A model generated the notes under the pieces. It was not told where the DNA came from. It searched no databases and saw only the letters and a program-made list of their open reading frames with translations. Of a stretch of 64,000 nt of DNA, positions 10,641 to 23,044 are shown piece by piece. Made by a program: the position numbers and the translations under genes. Origin of the DNA: Gentiana macrophylla (taxonomy: Eukaryota; Streptophyta; Magnoliopsida; Gentianales; Gentianaceae); NCBI GenBank assembly GCA_026214975.1, contig JAOBSW010000108.1, forward strand, positions 186,001 to 250,000. The letters run 5' to 3'. Position 1 is the stretch's first letter. The number at the start of each line of letters is the position of its first letter.

Positions 10641-12408
10641 GGAACACACACTATACATAAAATTGCATCAGTTTTACAACTTAAGCAAACACCACATATT
10701 CTCCTTTTCAAAATTTCTCTATGTCATTTTTGCAAGAAGAAGTTTGTGGTCTGGATTCCCTATCACTTGCCTGAAGTGATAGTGAATCAGTTGGAATCTT
10801 GCTAGAGTGTGTATAGCTTGAGGACTGACAAAGCTATACACAGGACACATGATCAAATCCTCTGTTTGTCTGCATTGTGTCTTTTTAAAAGAGGTAAATC
10901 AATTCAGAAAACACCCTTAAAACATTGCGTTTGTTTAAACTGGTTTGTGGTCTGCTTGTTTGATTTGAAGCACCCCTGTGATAAGATCATTGACTTTGAA
11001 GGACATAAGTCTGAAGATTGCCTAAGTGAGGATCTGGAAATTCATTTCTTGACTTCAAGCTATCTCTGATCTTGTGTCATTCAGGAATTCATATCAAGTC
11101 TTGCAGTAACCCTGTTCATGTTGAGTGTCTCAATTAGCCATACTTGAGTAGTATCTGTAATTGAGTCTGTCAAACACTGAACCTCAATAAGTCTGTTTCT
11201 GAGATCAGAAATTGATACTTGAAAGCTTGAACTAGCAAAAAGGCCCTGAGAGGATTTTGGCCTGTAGCTCATATTTCAGTATCAATCTGACCTTATGTAA
11301 TCCTGTTGTTCAGATTAGTGTTTGTCAATTGCTGTAAAGTCTGTGCAAGTCTTGTCACAGTACTCATCATGCTGCACATCAGAATATCAGGATCTGTACT
11401 CTTTGTAAGTGCACACAGCCTTGAGAATAAGGCATTACAGACTGATACTCTGACTCTTTGCAAGTTTGAATCTGTGCATCACTTGGCTCTGTCTATTTTT
11501 GTCTTTCCCCATATCTGCTGGTAATTTTCAGTGTGTATATCACTGTGATTTACATCCTGGAATTCTGCCCCTCTACTGTGCTTATTTGCAGCATCTGTGC
11601 TGCCTATAAATCTGTTGAGAAATCTGAATTTTCAATTGAACACCTTGTAATAGGTTTTATTTTTGAGATTTTACTTTGGCCACAGTTTGGACCTGCTGAT
11701 CATTTGTGATCAGTTCCAAAGCTGAAATTGTGATCGGATCGGAGGTGCAACTCTAATCGACCCTCGATTCGATCTTTCAAACCGATTGATCGATCTAGTC
11801 TGGTCCCTTCTTGTTGTGCTCACTGAAACCCTTGTAAATCAAGCTGTATTTAAGTGCTGATAAACTTCAAAGTTATTTGTGTTTATCATCACTAAATTAC
11901 ATCTGATATTTTTTTCAGTCTGAGCAGTGCCCTTGACTGATCTAAGAATTAATTTTCATTAGTTTCTGCATTCTATTGAACTCAGTCAGATCAGTCTCAA
12001 CTGTAATTTTTTTTTAATTATTTCAAACCTGTTCGGTCCTGTAATTTTTATCTATTATCTGCAAACTGGTATCATTTTAATCCTTAATATATTCTTGGCG
12101 TTTTGTTTTTGTCTTGATTACCTGCTCTTGTGCTTACTGATTTGTTTTGATAAAAATCATAAACTTGACTTGTATTCACTTAATCACTTGTTTGAATTCA
12201 TCTAATTTCTTGATCACTTAGGTATTACATACAATCGAATAATTAGATTAAATAGCTTCCGGTTTAATCAATTATTATTTGTATTAATTAAAATTGCTCC
12301 AACTTGTTTGGTTACATAAATCGAAAAAAAAAATTCTATAATTTAACAACACTCTATTCAACCCCCCCCCTTCTAGAGTGTTTTACTATGCATTGTCGAT
12401 CCAACAAT

Positions 12409-12420
12409 TGGTATCGGAGC
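12409..12420 (+). other. Sirevirus primer-binding site
   Basis: TGGTATCGGAGC, two bases after the LTR end. It matches the usual copia PBS for initiator Met tRNA (TGGTATCAGAGC) with one change. Confidence 0.85.
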
Positions 12421-12662
12421 TTGGTCACCTAGTGATCATAACACGATATCTCTTGGTGTGATTTATAGTGCCTTTCTATTTCTTTGATTTACCTTGGTCT
12501 TTTGCTCCCATTGTTTTTGCAGTTTTTGATTACCAAGTAAATCTTCTAAACTGTGTGCTTAAGTGTTGTTCATCACACACTCACATCATATTTCAAAATT
12601 AAAAAATTTTCATCCATATTTTTGCATTACATACTTCTTGCATATCATTGTACTACATTGTA

Positions 12663-14480
12663 ATGGCTTCCCTAAATAACTCTATGAACCCGAGGGAGGG
12701 CTTATCTTTGGTAAGGCCTCCGTACTTTGACGGTTCAGGATTTATTCAGTGGAAACGTTCGATGATGACTCATGTGCAACGAACGGACTATCATCTATGG
12801 ATTATTATAAACAAAGGTCAGTTTGTTCCCACAAAAGACATCACCGAAGCCGGAGTCACAACGAAGGTTAATAAGACTGAGGACGAATTTAACGAAGTGG
12901 ACTGTAGAAAAATGTCCTTGAACACTAAAGCCGTCGCCATTCTTATCAACTCACTAAGTCCCTCCGAGAACCGAGCTGTTGCCGCGTGCGAGACTGCCAA
13001 AGAAATTTGGGAGGCTCTTATCAAACGTCACGAGGGCACCAGTAAGGTTAAGAAGTCTAAAATAAGTCAACTCAATCATGCATATGAGTCTTTTCAAGCA
13101 AAACCGAATGAATCTATTATTGACATGGATAATAGATTCACGGACATAGTCAATGCACTTAGCGCCCTTGGTAAAGACATCTCTATGGAAGATCAAAACT
13201 ATATGATACTTCGCTCCCTCCCTCCTATATGGGAACCTAAGGCTACAGCCATAGAGGAAGCGAAGGATCTCTCGGTCCTCACTAAAGATGAACTTATCGG
13301 TACGCTCTTAGTATACGAACAACATCTGAACGCACCCAAGCAAAAGTATTGCGAGATGTCTGTTCCGGCACTGAAAGCTCGTGAAGAGCCTGAATCTAAA
13401 AATGAGCAAGCGGATGTTGAAAGTGAAGATGACGAGAAAACCGCTATGATGGTTCGTAAGTTCAGAAGGTTCTTGAAAAATGAACAAAGAGGAAAATCAT
13501 CCGGGAATGCTAAGTTCCAAAACAAAAGCGGCTGGAAGCAAGACATGACTTGTTTCGAATGCAACCAGAAAGGTCACATTGCCAACGAGTGCCCTAATAA
13601 GAAATGAGGAAAACCCAAGCCTGCATCCGGTCAAAAGAGCAAGAATACTAAAAAAGGTAAAGGAAAGAAAAAAGGCAAGGCAATGGCGGCTACTTGGGAT
13701 GCAAGCGACGAATCAGACAATGACAATAAGTCTGAAACTTCCGAAAAAGAAAACTTGTGCTTTATGGGTTTTACATAACCCACGAACTCAAGTGACAGTG
13801 AGGTATCCGACACTTCCCTAACTAAGGAAGAACTACATATACTTAATGAACAATTAACTAAGGAGAACCTCACACTTAAGGGTAAAAACGAAACACTAAA
13901 TAAGTTTAAGGTACAACAAGACGACGACTTTGTCACCTTAACCAATGAACTAAGTAAATTGAAGCTTAAGCACCAAACGACCGAAATTGAGAATGAATCT
14001 TTGAAGCGAAAGGTTGTGGCGTTTAAACAAGTCATCTCAAGACTTGAAGAGCAAATTACTCAGCTCAAAACGCAACCCTCAACTTCTCAGACTTCAAAGG
14101 GTAAGGACATTTGTGTGGAAGGTTCATCTGACATACAAAACTCACCCGCCTCAACAAAAGTCTTGGAGCCTAGACCAATTGGCTTACCACACACCACGAC
14201 CACACAACCCATCAAAAAGAAAAGAAGAAACAGAAAGAAAATGCACACACCTCACCTAAGAACGCTCCATCTGCACACACATCACATCGTTCTTCCCCCC
14301 ATACTCATACATATGCTTATGATCGAAGTGGTTCAAGGAGCCCTGCTCAACAGAACCACTTCACTCATAACAACTATGCTTCACCCAGTTTTTACCCGAC
14401 TACACACTACGATCCATGCATACACCAGGCACACACCTATACACATAGACTTCCCCAGTTTGGCCCATTTTTGGCCCAGA
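12663..14480 (+). pseudogene. Sirevirus gag
   Basis: I take the second in-frame ATG (12663) as start, because it begins the copia Gag sequence proper. The capsid-like UBN2-type region runs to about residue 250. A CCHC zinc knuckle follows near 13550 (CFECNQKGHIANEC). A TGA at 13604-13606 and a stop near 13777 interrupt a reading frame that otherwise continues through a lysine-rich tail and a coiled-coil-like stretch (about 13820-14090). A frame shift lies near 14260. Gag would form the particle that packages element RNA. Confidence 0.8.
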
Positions 14481-14688
14481 TGCTATTCTGGCAAGATCAG
14501 GTAAATCGAATGCAATCGACCACATACCAACCCGACCCACGTTACTGCGAACAGCCCGAGTTCTCCCAGACAAAGAAGGCTACTAGCAAACAAGGGTTAA
14601 GAAGGTATGGGTTCAAAAGGACTCGATCAAGCCTGACTCTAACCCTCAAGGACCCAAGAAATAAGGGTACCTATACAAAATCTTTGTA

Positions 14689-17600
14689 TTGCAGGCATGT
14701 CTTAAAGCTAAACTATACAGAAGCAATACGAAGTGGTGCTTGGATAGTGGATGCTCTCGACATATGACTGAAAACTCCGCAATCATCCGAGATTACAAAG
14801 CTATATCAAATGGAGGGTCGGTCACGTTCGGAGACAACTCAAAAGGCAAGATCCTTGGCAAAGGATCAGTTGGTAACCCAAATTATTTTATTATTCATAA
14901 TGTCTTATTAGTCAAGCATTTTGAGTATAATCTACTAAGCATATCACAGTTAAGTGACTCAGGCCTTAAAATTGTGTTTGATGAGGATAGTTGCACGATA
15001 TCTGATAAATTGGGGAATGTTGTCCTAACTGGTCTTCGTGAGCATAATCTCTACACGATCGAACTGGACAACCTCACTAATTGCCCGATAACGTGCCTCG
15101 TATCTAAACATGATGACAAAAATCTATGGCACCATTGCTTAGGACATGTTGGTACTACCACTATTGAGAAGCTGTGCAAACAGAATCTCATACGAGGTAT
15201 ACCAACATTAGATCTGGATGAATTTGACACTTGTGAGCCGTGTATACATGGTAAGGAAGCTAGAACTTCATTCAGATCCAAACACGAAGTGTCTTCCACT
15301 CGCATCCTAGAATTGTTGCACATTGACTTGTTTGGTCCTAGTAGAGTAGTAAGTCTCAGTGGAAAGTCTTATGTGCTCGTCGTCATTGATGACTATTCCA
15401 GATATACGTGGACACTGTTTTTGACTCACAAGAGTGATAGTGCTCAGGCATTTTCCACTCTCGTGAAGCAACTACAGAATACCTTTGATATATCTGTTGT
15501 AGTTGTCAGGAGTGACAGAGGTGGTGAATTCGTGGATACTAGTCTCATAGAATTCTGTGAGTACCTTGTTATTCGTCACGAATTCTCTGCTCCTCGAACT
15601 CCACAACAAAATGGCGTCGTTCAGCGTAATCTGCTCGAACCATGCTAAATGAGTTCAAGGTGCCTCGATTTTTGTGGGCTGAGGCTGTTGCTTGTGCATG
15701 TTATGTTGTTAATCGACTGTCTATCAGACACAGATTGCACAAGACACCCTACAAAGTCCTAAGAAATCGGCCTCCAAAAGTTAACTACTTTCATGTTTTT
15801 GGATGCAAGTGTTTCGTGTTGAATGATAAGGGAAATTTGGATAAGTTTGCATCTAAGTCCATCGAATGCATATTCATTGGTTATTCCAAAACTCACGGGC
15901 TTATAGATGCTACAATCCATTTTCTCGACGTATTCTCGAGTCCATACACGTTTATTTTCATGAGTCTGTTTCCTTGACTAACATGTGCTCTAGTATGAAA
16001 GATAAGCGAATAAGTGTAGAGCAGTTGGACTTGGAGGATGAGCTCGAACTACTTCCACCCGCACAAAATGAAACAACCCCTAGAACGGAAGTAGCACAAG
16101 AAGTAGCTGTTGAACCAACATAACCCTTTGTAGATGACATCTTAGCAAATGATGCTCCCAACGAAGAAAACATGCAAGAGGAAAATAGTGCTGCTCCACA
16201 ACACAGATGGGAAAGTTATCACACCCCAGACTTAATCGTTGGTGATCCCACTGCTGGTGTCAGCACCCGAAGGTCTACTTTCTATCCCTCATCTTTGCAT
16301 GCATTTGTTTCTAACATCAAACCGAAGAAAGTTGATGAAGCCCTCTTAGATAATGAGTGGGTTATAGCTATGCAAGAAGAGCTTTATCAATTTGAAAGGC
16401 AAGATGTTTGGGAACTTGTTCCCCTGCCTAAGGGTAAAACCTCGGTAGGCACACGATGGGTCTTTAGGAACAAGTTAGATGAAAACGGTAAAGTCGTTCG
16501 GAATAAGGCTCGGATGGTGGCCCAGGGTTATACCCAATAGGAAGGCATCGATTACGATGAGACCTTCGCCCCAGTTGCTCGGCTGGAAGCCATTCGACTT
16601 TTAATTGCATTTGCATCTAGCTTAGGAATAAAGCTCCATCAAATGGACGTCAAAAGTGCCTTCTTAAACGGACTTATCGATAAAGAAGTGTATGTTCGGC
16701 AGCCCCCGGGCTTTGAGGATACACTCCATCCCGATTATGTCTTCCGTCTCAAGAAAGCACTTTACGGACTCAAACAAGCGCCTAGAGCATGGTACGATAA
16801 TTTTTCATCAGTTCTTTTATCTAATGGCTTCGTTATTCATAAAGAAGTCCGGCTCTGACATCCGGGTTGCCCAGGTCTATGTCGATGACATTATCTTCGG
16901 TTCTACCGACCCGGTTTTATGCACTGATTTTGAGACTCTGATGTCCTCTCAATTTGAAATGTCAGCCATGGGAGAGTTAAGTTTCTTCCTCGGCTTACAG
17001 ATCAAGCAAACACAGTCCGGCACACACATAAGTCAAACTAAGTACATCAGAGATATGTTCACCAAGTTTAAGTTTGACACGTTGAAACCTGCTACGACTC
17101 CTATGAGCTCGTCAGTCAAACTTACAATTGATGAAGATGGTGAGCCGTTTGACTCTCACTTATTTCGATCTATGATTGGTTCTCTGCTATATCTGACCGC
17201 ATCAAGACCCGACATACAGTTTGCCGTAGGACTATGTGCACGTTTTCAATCTAACCTAAGATATCACATTACAAAGCTGCAAAGCAAGTTTTCCGATATC
17301 TTAGGCACACACCCACATTGAGTCTCTGGTACTCTCAAGATTCATCACTTACACTTATCGCTTACAGCGATGCCGACTATGGTGGTTGTCGTATTGAACG
17401 GAAGAGTACTAGTGGTACTTGTCAAATACTTGGGGACCTTCTCATCTCTTGGTTCTCTAAGAAACAACCTAGTGTTGCCCTTAGTACTACTGAAGCTGAG
17501 TACATAGCCTTGAGCAATTGCTGTGCTCAACTCTTCTGGCTCAAACAACAGTTAGCAGACTTCGGCATGTCTGTAGATTGTGTTCCCGTCTATTGCGATA

Positions 17601-17818
17601 GTACCAGTGCAATAGACCTTGCACACAATCCTGTATTGCACTCCCGAGCCAAACACATAGACATTCGTTATCATTTTATACGTGATCACGTGCAAAATGG
17701 TACGATATCTATTGAGTTTGTGCCAACTACGCATCAGGTAGCTGACATTTTCACGAGGCCTTTACCCCAGGCCTCGTTCGAAAAGTTGCGTAGTGACCTA
17801 GATATGGTACCGTTGTGA
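14689..17818 (+). pseudogene. Sirevirus pol (protease, integrase, RT, RNase H)
   Basis: The order is typical of copia. Protease motif CLDSGCSRHMT lies near 14740. A GAG-pre-integrase block with H-C-type residues (WHHCLGHV) follows. The integrase core has HIDLFGP and RSDRGGEF, but its third acidic residue is changed (PQQNGVVQR instead of GVVER). RT has [19 protein letters not shown] and the intact catalytic YVDDIIFGS near 16880. RNase H has YSDADYGGC and STTEAEYIAL, and the frame ends at 17818. Breaks: frameshift near 15645, stop near 15977, TAG at 16538-16540, and frameshifts near 16850 and 17300. The element is inactive. Confidence 0.85.
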
Positions 17819-17841
17819 TTCCTTTTGCTTAGTTTTCAAAC

Positions 17842-17927
17842 TAAGGGGGAGAAGTATGTATGTAGGGGGAGCTGTGATCAAGGGGGAGCGTACGAGGTAT
17901 TTTGAAAATTAATCAAAAGGGGGAGAT
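17842..17927 (+). other. Multiple polypurine tracts
   Basis: Four AGGGGGAG-type tracts occur at about 17844, 17863, 17880 and 17917, the last (AAAAGGGGGAGAT) touching the 3' LTR. Several PPTs after pol are a known Sirevirus trait. The PPT primes plus-strand DNA synthesis. Confidence 0.75.
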
Positions 17928-19811
17928 TGTTGAGTTATGAGCCCCAAGTTGCACTTAAAGTTTGATTAATTTACCAAAATATCCTCAATATGTGTTTTTA
18001 CTATTTTGAAAATTAATCAAAAGGGGGAGATTGTTGAGTTATGAACCCCAAGTTGCACTTAAAGTTTGATTAATTTACTAAAATATCCTCAATATGTGTT
18101 TTTACTAAAATACCCTTGTCACTAACCGCCAAGAAGTCTAAACTTACATCATATGGCATTCTTTTTAATTATTTAATTGTAGGATCATCAATTAAAATTG
18201 CTTGATTAAATTTATAAAATTAAGTTAATTAATTTTTATAAGTTTGATTAATCAAACAAAACCATATAATTATATTTTTCCATATGTATAGCTGCTGGGC
18301 CGGACTATTTAAACTGCTGATTTTTTTTAAACCCATCTCTCCTTTATACCCACTGACTCGGCCCAATGACCCAATCTCTTCTATCCGCTAAAACCGACCC
18401 TATTAAAATAAAAATCCCTTCTAACCCTAACATTATTTCAGCCGTTCCTCATCTTCCAGAAAGCTCTGGCCTCTATTATCCGCATTCAATGAATACGATT
18501 TTCTAAATCTGCTCCTTCAATGGCCATTCCAGAAAATTTGGCAGCCGGTTCTTCTTCCCCTCTCTCCACCTTCCTTTTTCGCTTATCCCTCGTGTTTAAT
18601 AATCCCTTGAAGAAACACAGAGTTGATTCTGTGAAGGCTCCTCAAAAACCGAAGGAACCATGTGACGAAATCCAAATTAGGAAGGCTTCAAGGTGAAAGC
18701 TTGCACTTTTATTTCAAATCGTGGTGATTCGAGCATTGACTGCTCAGATTCTCAGTGATTTGCTTGAAGAAACGCAGAGGCTACACTCTGTGATGGCTTC
18801 GAAGTTTAAAGGTCGTATCTTTTCCTCTATTTTGTTAATATCCTTTTTTATTACTCTGATTTGAACCTGATTCTGTCCTGATCTTGTGCTGGTTGTGTCT
18901 ATTGAAGGTTTATGTATGAAAGACCTGATCTTTCATTCAGTCTGGTGACTGCTACGATCCATAAATGTCCGATTCTCTGATTTTGCAGTCAACCCCAAAA
19001 TCAAGGTCGTATCTTTGTGAGTTAATTATTGTCTAATCTCAGTATTAATTCTGATTTGAATTTATTATTACCTTGACTTGCCGTTTTGATACCGATTTGC
19101 AGAGGTACAGCCAAGAAACACGTTCAACACGTGATGTCTGGTGTAAATGGATGGTTAAGACTGAATGCAGCACCAATTTCAGTCCTGATTCAATGCAAGC
19201 TGAAGTGCTGCCATTTCAACAACATGTGGTACTCCTTGTAGTGACTCAGTTTTCACAAACCGGTGAATCTCTACCCGGTTTGCTCAGGTATATGGCTTAA
19301 CCCTTAATTGGTGTATAAACTAGGTGAGTTGACTGATGGTACTACCCTAGGAAGTCAAGGGTTGAGTCAAGCTGAGGGAAGTGTCCCAATGATGTCCTTA
19401 ATATGAATGTTTTAAGTCTGTGTGAGTCAGAGTTAGTCAGCTTTTTTTATTTTTTTAAAACCAAAGTCAGTCTTTAAATCCTGGTTCACTTGGTTCGGTC
19501 TTAGGGTCTCCCACTCCCTAAAACCTATAAATAGGAACACACACTATACACAAAATTGCATCAGTTTTACAACATAAGAAAACACCATATATTCTCCTTT
19601 TCAAAATTTCTCTAAGTCATTTTTGCAAGAAGAAGTTTGTGGTCTGGTTTCCCTCTCACTTGCCTGAAGTGATAGTGAATCAGTTGGAATCTTGATGGAG
19701 TGTGTATAGCTTGAGGACTGGCAATGCTATACACAGGACACAGGATCAACTCCTATGTTTGTCTGCATTGTCTCTTTTTAAAAGAGGTAAATCAATTCAG
19801 AAAACACCCTT
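17928..19811 (+). repeat. Sirevirus 3' LTR, truncated
   Basis: It matches the 5' LTR from 9034 up to about 10919 with scattered differences, including the 104-bp duplication (units at 17928 and 18032). The match stops sharply after AAAACACCCTT at 19811. The last 1.5 kb of the LTR are missing, and sequence of the Tat antisense ORF follows. Confidence 0.85.
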
Positions 19812-20719
19812 GCAATCTGGTGCCGATGCATAGACACATAATTCTCTATGGAGCTATTCAGGACCTTCTATCAGCACAAGAAGGTTAGGAACCACAGCGG
19901 GTGGTATTACTTTCCTCGCCGAACATACAATCGGAGGGGGGGATCTCCATTCTTTCAACGGGGAAGTCTTTTATCCATGAGTGGAATCCCACTTTTTCTT
20001 TATTCATCATGGGGGGCATCCGGAGTTAGGTAGATGGAATTCTAGATCTCTCTCTACGGATGTGTGTCTTACTGGAGTTGATTGAGGCAGCTCGTCTGGC
20101 TGACTCGGGGCCAGAACCATATCAGTGGCTTACTAAAGCGGAGTACAATAATTGTAGGGTCTTTTTACTTTATTTTTCTTGCATACTTTATACATTATTC
20201 TCTTGATCTCACTAACCTTGTTGTTTTCTTACTCTTTCAGTGGCTGACTTTGCTGAAATATTTGATGAGGCAACTGAAGAGGAAGTTGTGGCTGAACACA
20301 ATGAGCAACCCTTGAACAAAGATGTAACTGGGGTTGCTAGAACTTCTGAGGTTCCACCTGTGAACCTTGAGGCTATCACTGAGGATCTTCACACTTCTAA
20401 GGATCATCAATAAGACGAGCATATTGTTCTTACTCCCTGTATAGAATAAAGGGGTGATGAGAGCCTGGTGCTTCTGGACGGCCCTGAGCCTGATGCGGCG
20501 GATTGGCAAATTTAATTGCGCTCCTAATCTAGGAGAAAAATGAGCAGGCCTGATCGAGGTGATCAGGATGTTTCTGACTTAGAGGAGGGCTCATTTCTTC
20601 ACGTTACTGATATATCTGGTCTGCCAGATAAGGACCTCACTGCTGCAGTAAGTTTCTTCTTACCACCATACTTTACTTATTTTTTTGCTTATTTTTTTCT
20701 TATAACTGTACTGACCTTT

Positions 20720-22150
20720 TGCTAACACCCTAAATTTTACAATTAATTATACCCTTATTCACCCTGAATTCTACTCAAGAGAAGATAGATAGGCACGTTA
20801 TTATGTGGACTATGTGTTAAATGCTATATGTATGTTTCTAGGATCGTAATTATGCATCTGTGTTATTTTCCAAAAGATTTGGTTCTATTTTGTCTCGTTT
20901 ATGTGTTTCATAGGATGTACCGAATCTGGAGCATTAAAGAACGGATCTGGACTAAAAGAAGCTTGTTGGGCCAAGTAAAAGAAGTCCAAGAAGAAATCTG
21001 CTGAAGAAAAATAAGGAAAGTCACCCCGGTTTATCGAGGGCTAGGTCCAATAAAATGAGGGCCTTGAGGACCACGAAATCGATTATGCCACGTCTACTAG
21101 GTCGGTTAGGGTTTCTGAGAGACATAAGTCGACTGTTGTATCTATATAAAGCCGCATATACTGATTATTACATAAGTTAATATCACAAAAAGATATAATC
21201 AATATACACTATACAATTTGATGAAATAAAGTTATTCAAGCTTTTGAGGAGTTATTTCTGGTTTTATCCCATTCTCTACCATCTGTAGCTTGAGTAGAAC
21301 GAGCCAGATCTCCATTGTTGAAGGTATGATGCGTTGAACGTTCCATTTTGTCTTTAATATGGCAGATCTGTTCGTATTTATGTGTTTTAGTTAATTTGCA
21401 TGTTTAACGACCCCATGATTTACTTACAATAATCGTAATTGAGCATTGTATATCCAGAATTAAGAAAAGCTGACCCCGGTAAACCGGCAGTCTATACCGG
21501 TTTACCGAGGCAATTTTTAGGAAACTGAATCTGGAGGATTCACTACAGCTATGTTGATAGACAGATTTAATTAATAGTAGGTTAGATATGGCCAATCTGC
21601 TTATTATAATCGTAAAATTAACATTAAATATGAATAGTGAATGGTTAGTTTGGACATAGTCTTGATGGACCCTAGGAACGTGCTGATCAGTGTCAACAGC
21701 TGTCTAGGCGGGTTAGCGGTATGAGTTAGCACTCGATATCGGCAATTCTAGTTCTTTATACATATGGCTATTACGGACAAATTAAGGAGGGTAGCTTGCG
21801 TACATATTGTCTACTACCATGGTTAGAGTAGATAGGATTAGGAGTTGCACCTGTAGCTTAACACAAAACTAAAAGCTCGCCCGGTTAATTTAAGGAAATT
21901 ATGTGGGGAAGTAAATATAAAGATTGACTAATCCAAGTTAGTAGATCGGTTAGAAGAGGGGGAGAAATACCAAGTTTCTTTCATGTTTATTGTTGATCAA
22001 AGACCATCTATGTAGCTTCTTAATTAGATTAGAATCATTTATACTTAAAGTTGTATTGTCACTGTGGGATCGACCCTGACTCGCATTTACCATACTACGA
22101 TGTACCTAGTATTCTTGCTAGTAATATCGACGTTAGTGACTTACACATGA
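20720..22150 (+). repeat. Solo LTR related to the Athila-like LTR
   Basis: An insertion in an intron of the antisense ORF. It has a TATA box (CTATATAAA, 21142-21150), an AATAAA-like signal near 21226, and at 22060-22120 a U5 block that matches the reverse complement of 2870-2945 (shared GGGATCGA and GATGTACCTAGT, then TTGCTAG). Its own palindromes are CCGGTAAACCGG at 21476 and CCGGTTTACCGA at 21497. The end points are approximate. Confidence 0.5.
21476..21508. repeat. Phased palindrome pair in the solo LTR
   Basis: CCGGTAAACCGG (21476-21487) and CCGGTTTACCGA (21497-21508) are 21 bp apart. They share the core CGGTnnACCG with the arrays of the Athila-like LTR. A single degenerate copy (CGGTTTATCG) lies at about 21027, roughly 115 bp upstream of the TATA box. 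Confidence 0.65.
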
Positions 22151-22795
22151 TCACCTTTGGAATGCTCTCCCAGGTCGTCAAAATCGGGAAGGAAGTCTTA
22201 AAGAGGTTTGATAACCTTTCTTCCCAAAAAAGGGTCCCTTGAAAAGCGGATTGTCGATCTTTCCACAAGCCGCCAAAAACATATGGACGCTTCGACGTCC
22301 AAAGATCAGTAGATCGTGACATTGAACGAGCAGCTTTGTGCCAAAATGGTCATGCTGCAAAAGACAAGAGACCAGTACACCGCCGACCTGTAGAATGCCA
22401 CTGCTAATCATGCTAAACAGACCTCAGAGTTTGAGGATGCCATTGCATGACTCCGAACTAAGGATGAAGAGCTGAAGGCCGTGATACCTACACAGATCGC
22501 CCAAGCTGTTCACGACTATAAGAGCTCTACTTATTGTGCCGGGGCCTTGAAAGCTTTACTTACCCCAATCTTATGGCATGGGTACACCTTGGGAGTAGAT
22601 GAAGCTAAGGTGCAGTGCCTAGAGCTAGTGATTGAGGATCTTCCTCATGCGGTGTTTTATAAGCCCGGCTCCAATAAAGTCTTTGAATATAGACTTAAGG
22701 AGTTTAAGGTAGGTGAAGACTTGTCTGCAAAGTATGCTCACCGACCTGCGGTAGCTCGCCAAGCCGGTGCTTCTTCTACTCAGCCTTCTCAATAG

Positions 22796-23039
22796 GGTCC
22801 TTCTACCGATTCTTAGGCTTTTGATTGTAATTTTTTTTTTCAACAATTGTAATATTTTGACATTTTTCTTAATGCCCTTTTTGACAATGTATGCCATTTA
22901 GGCACTTATTATGCTATCTTTTCTGATCCATTTCTTTTGGATATTGTCCTTTATTCAAAATATAGCTTAGGGCCCTTTGCCCCACAGTAAATCATTCATG
23001 AGCCATGCTTTTGAATGGTGTATTTTGATTGTTTGTTTT
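22796..23039. other. Spacer between antisense ORF and tandem repeat
   Basis: AT-rich, T-run-containing sequence after the antisense stop. No feature recognised. Confidence 0.3.
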
Positions 23040-23044
23040 TTTTG

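Larger units (their letters stand above)
9034..12406 (+). repeat. Sirevirus 5' LTR
   Basis: The LTR is 3,373 bp, from TGTTGAGTTATG to GATCCAACA, followed by ATTGGTATCGGAGC. Its first 208 bp are a tandem duplication. It has a TATA box at 10632-10640 and, near its end, the C-run typical of Sireviruses (about 12361-12370). 9560-10420 has a gene-like look (see separate entry). Confidence 0.85.
9034..19811 (+). mobile_element. Sirevirus-like Ty1/copia element with truncated 3' LTR
   Basis: A plus-strand copia element with a long 5' LTR (9034-12406), Met-type PBS, gag with zinc knuckle, pol in copia order (protease, integrase, RT, RNase H), several polypurine tracts, and a 3' LTR truncated at 19811. 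Very long LTRs, a C-run near the LTR end and multiple polypurine tracts after pol fit the Sirevirus genus. The coding frames carry several stops and frameshifts. No clean target duplication can be seen because the right end is deleted. Confidence 0.85.
19812..22795 (+). pseudogene. Antisense ORF of the Tat element (Transposase_28-like)
   Basis: Runs opposite to the Tat gag-pol. The 5' end is lost at the Sirevirus junction. 19850-20030 encodes LFRTFYQHKK and GWYYFPRR, like the 'gypsy-type transposase' (Transposase_28, PF04195) domain seen in plant antisense ORFs. Further exon-like segments follow at 20241-20648 (acceptor CTCTTTCAG before it, donor GTAAGT after it) and about 22174-22795, which is coiled-coil-like and ends SSTQPSQ. 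Several stops interrupt it (for example near 20412 and 22310). The second intron holds a solo LTR. The function of these ORFs is unknown. Confidence 0.55.

Noticed and set aside
20719..22120. TTGCTA direct repeat as target duplication of the solo LTR
   Set aside because: The right-hand TTGCTAG is part of the U5 block shared with the Athila-like LTR, so the match to 20719 is probably chance.
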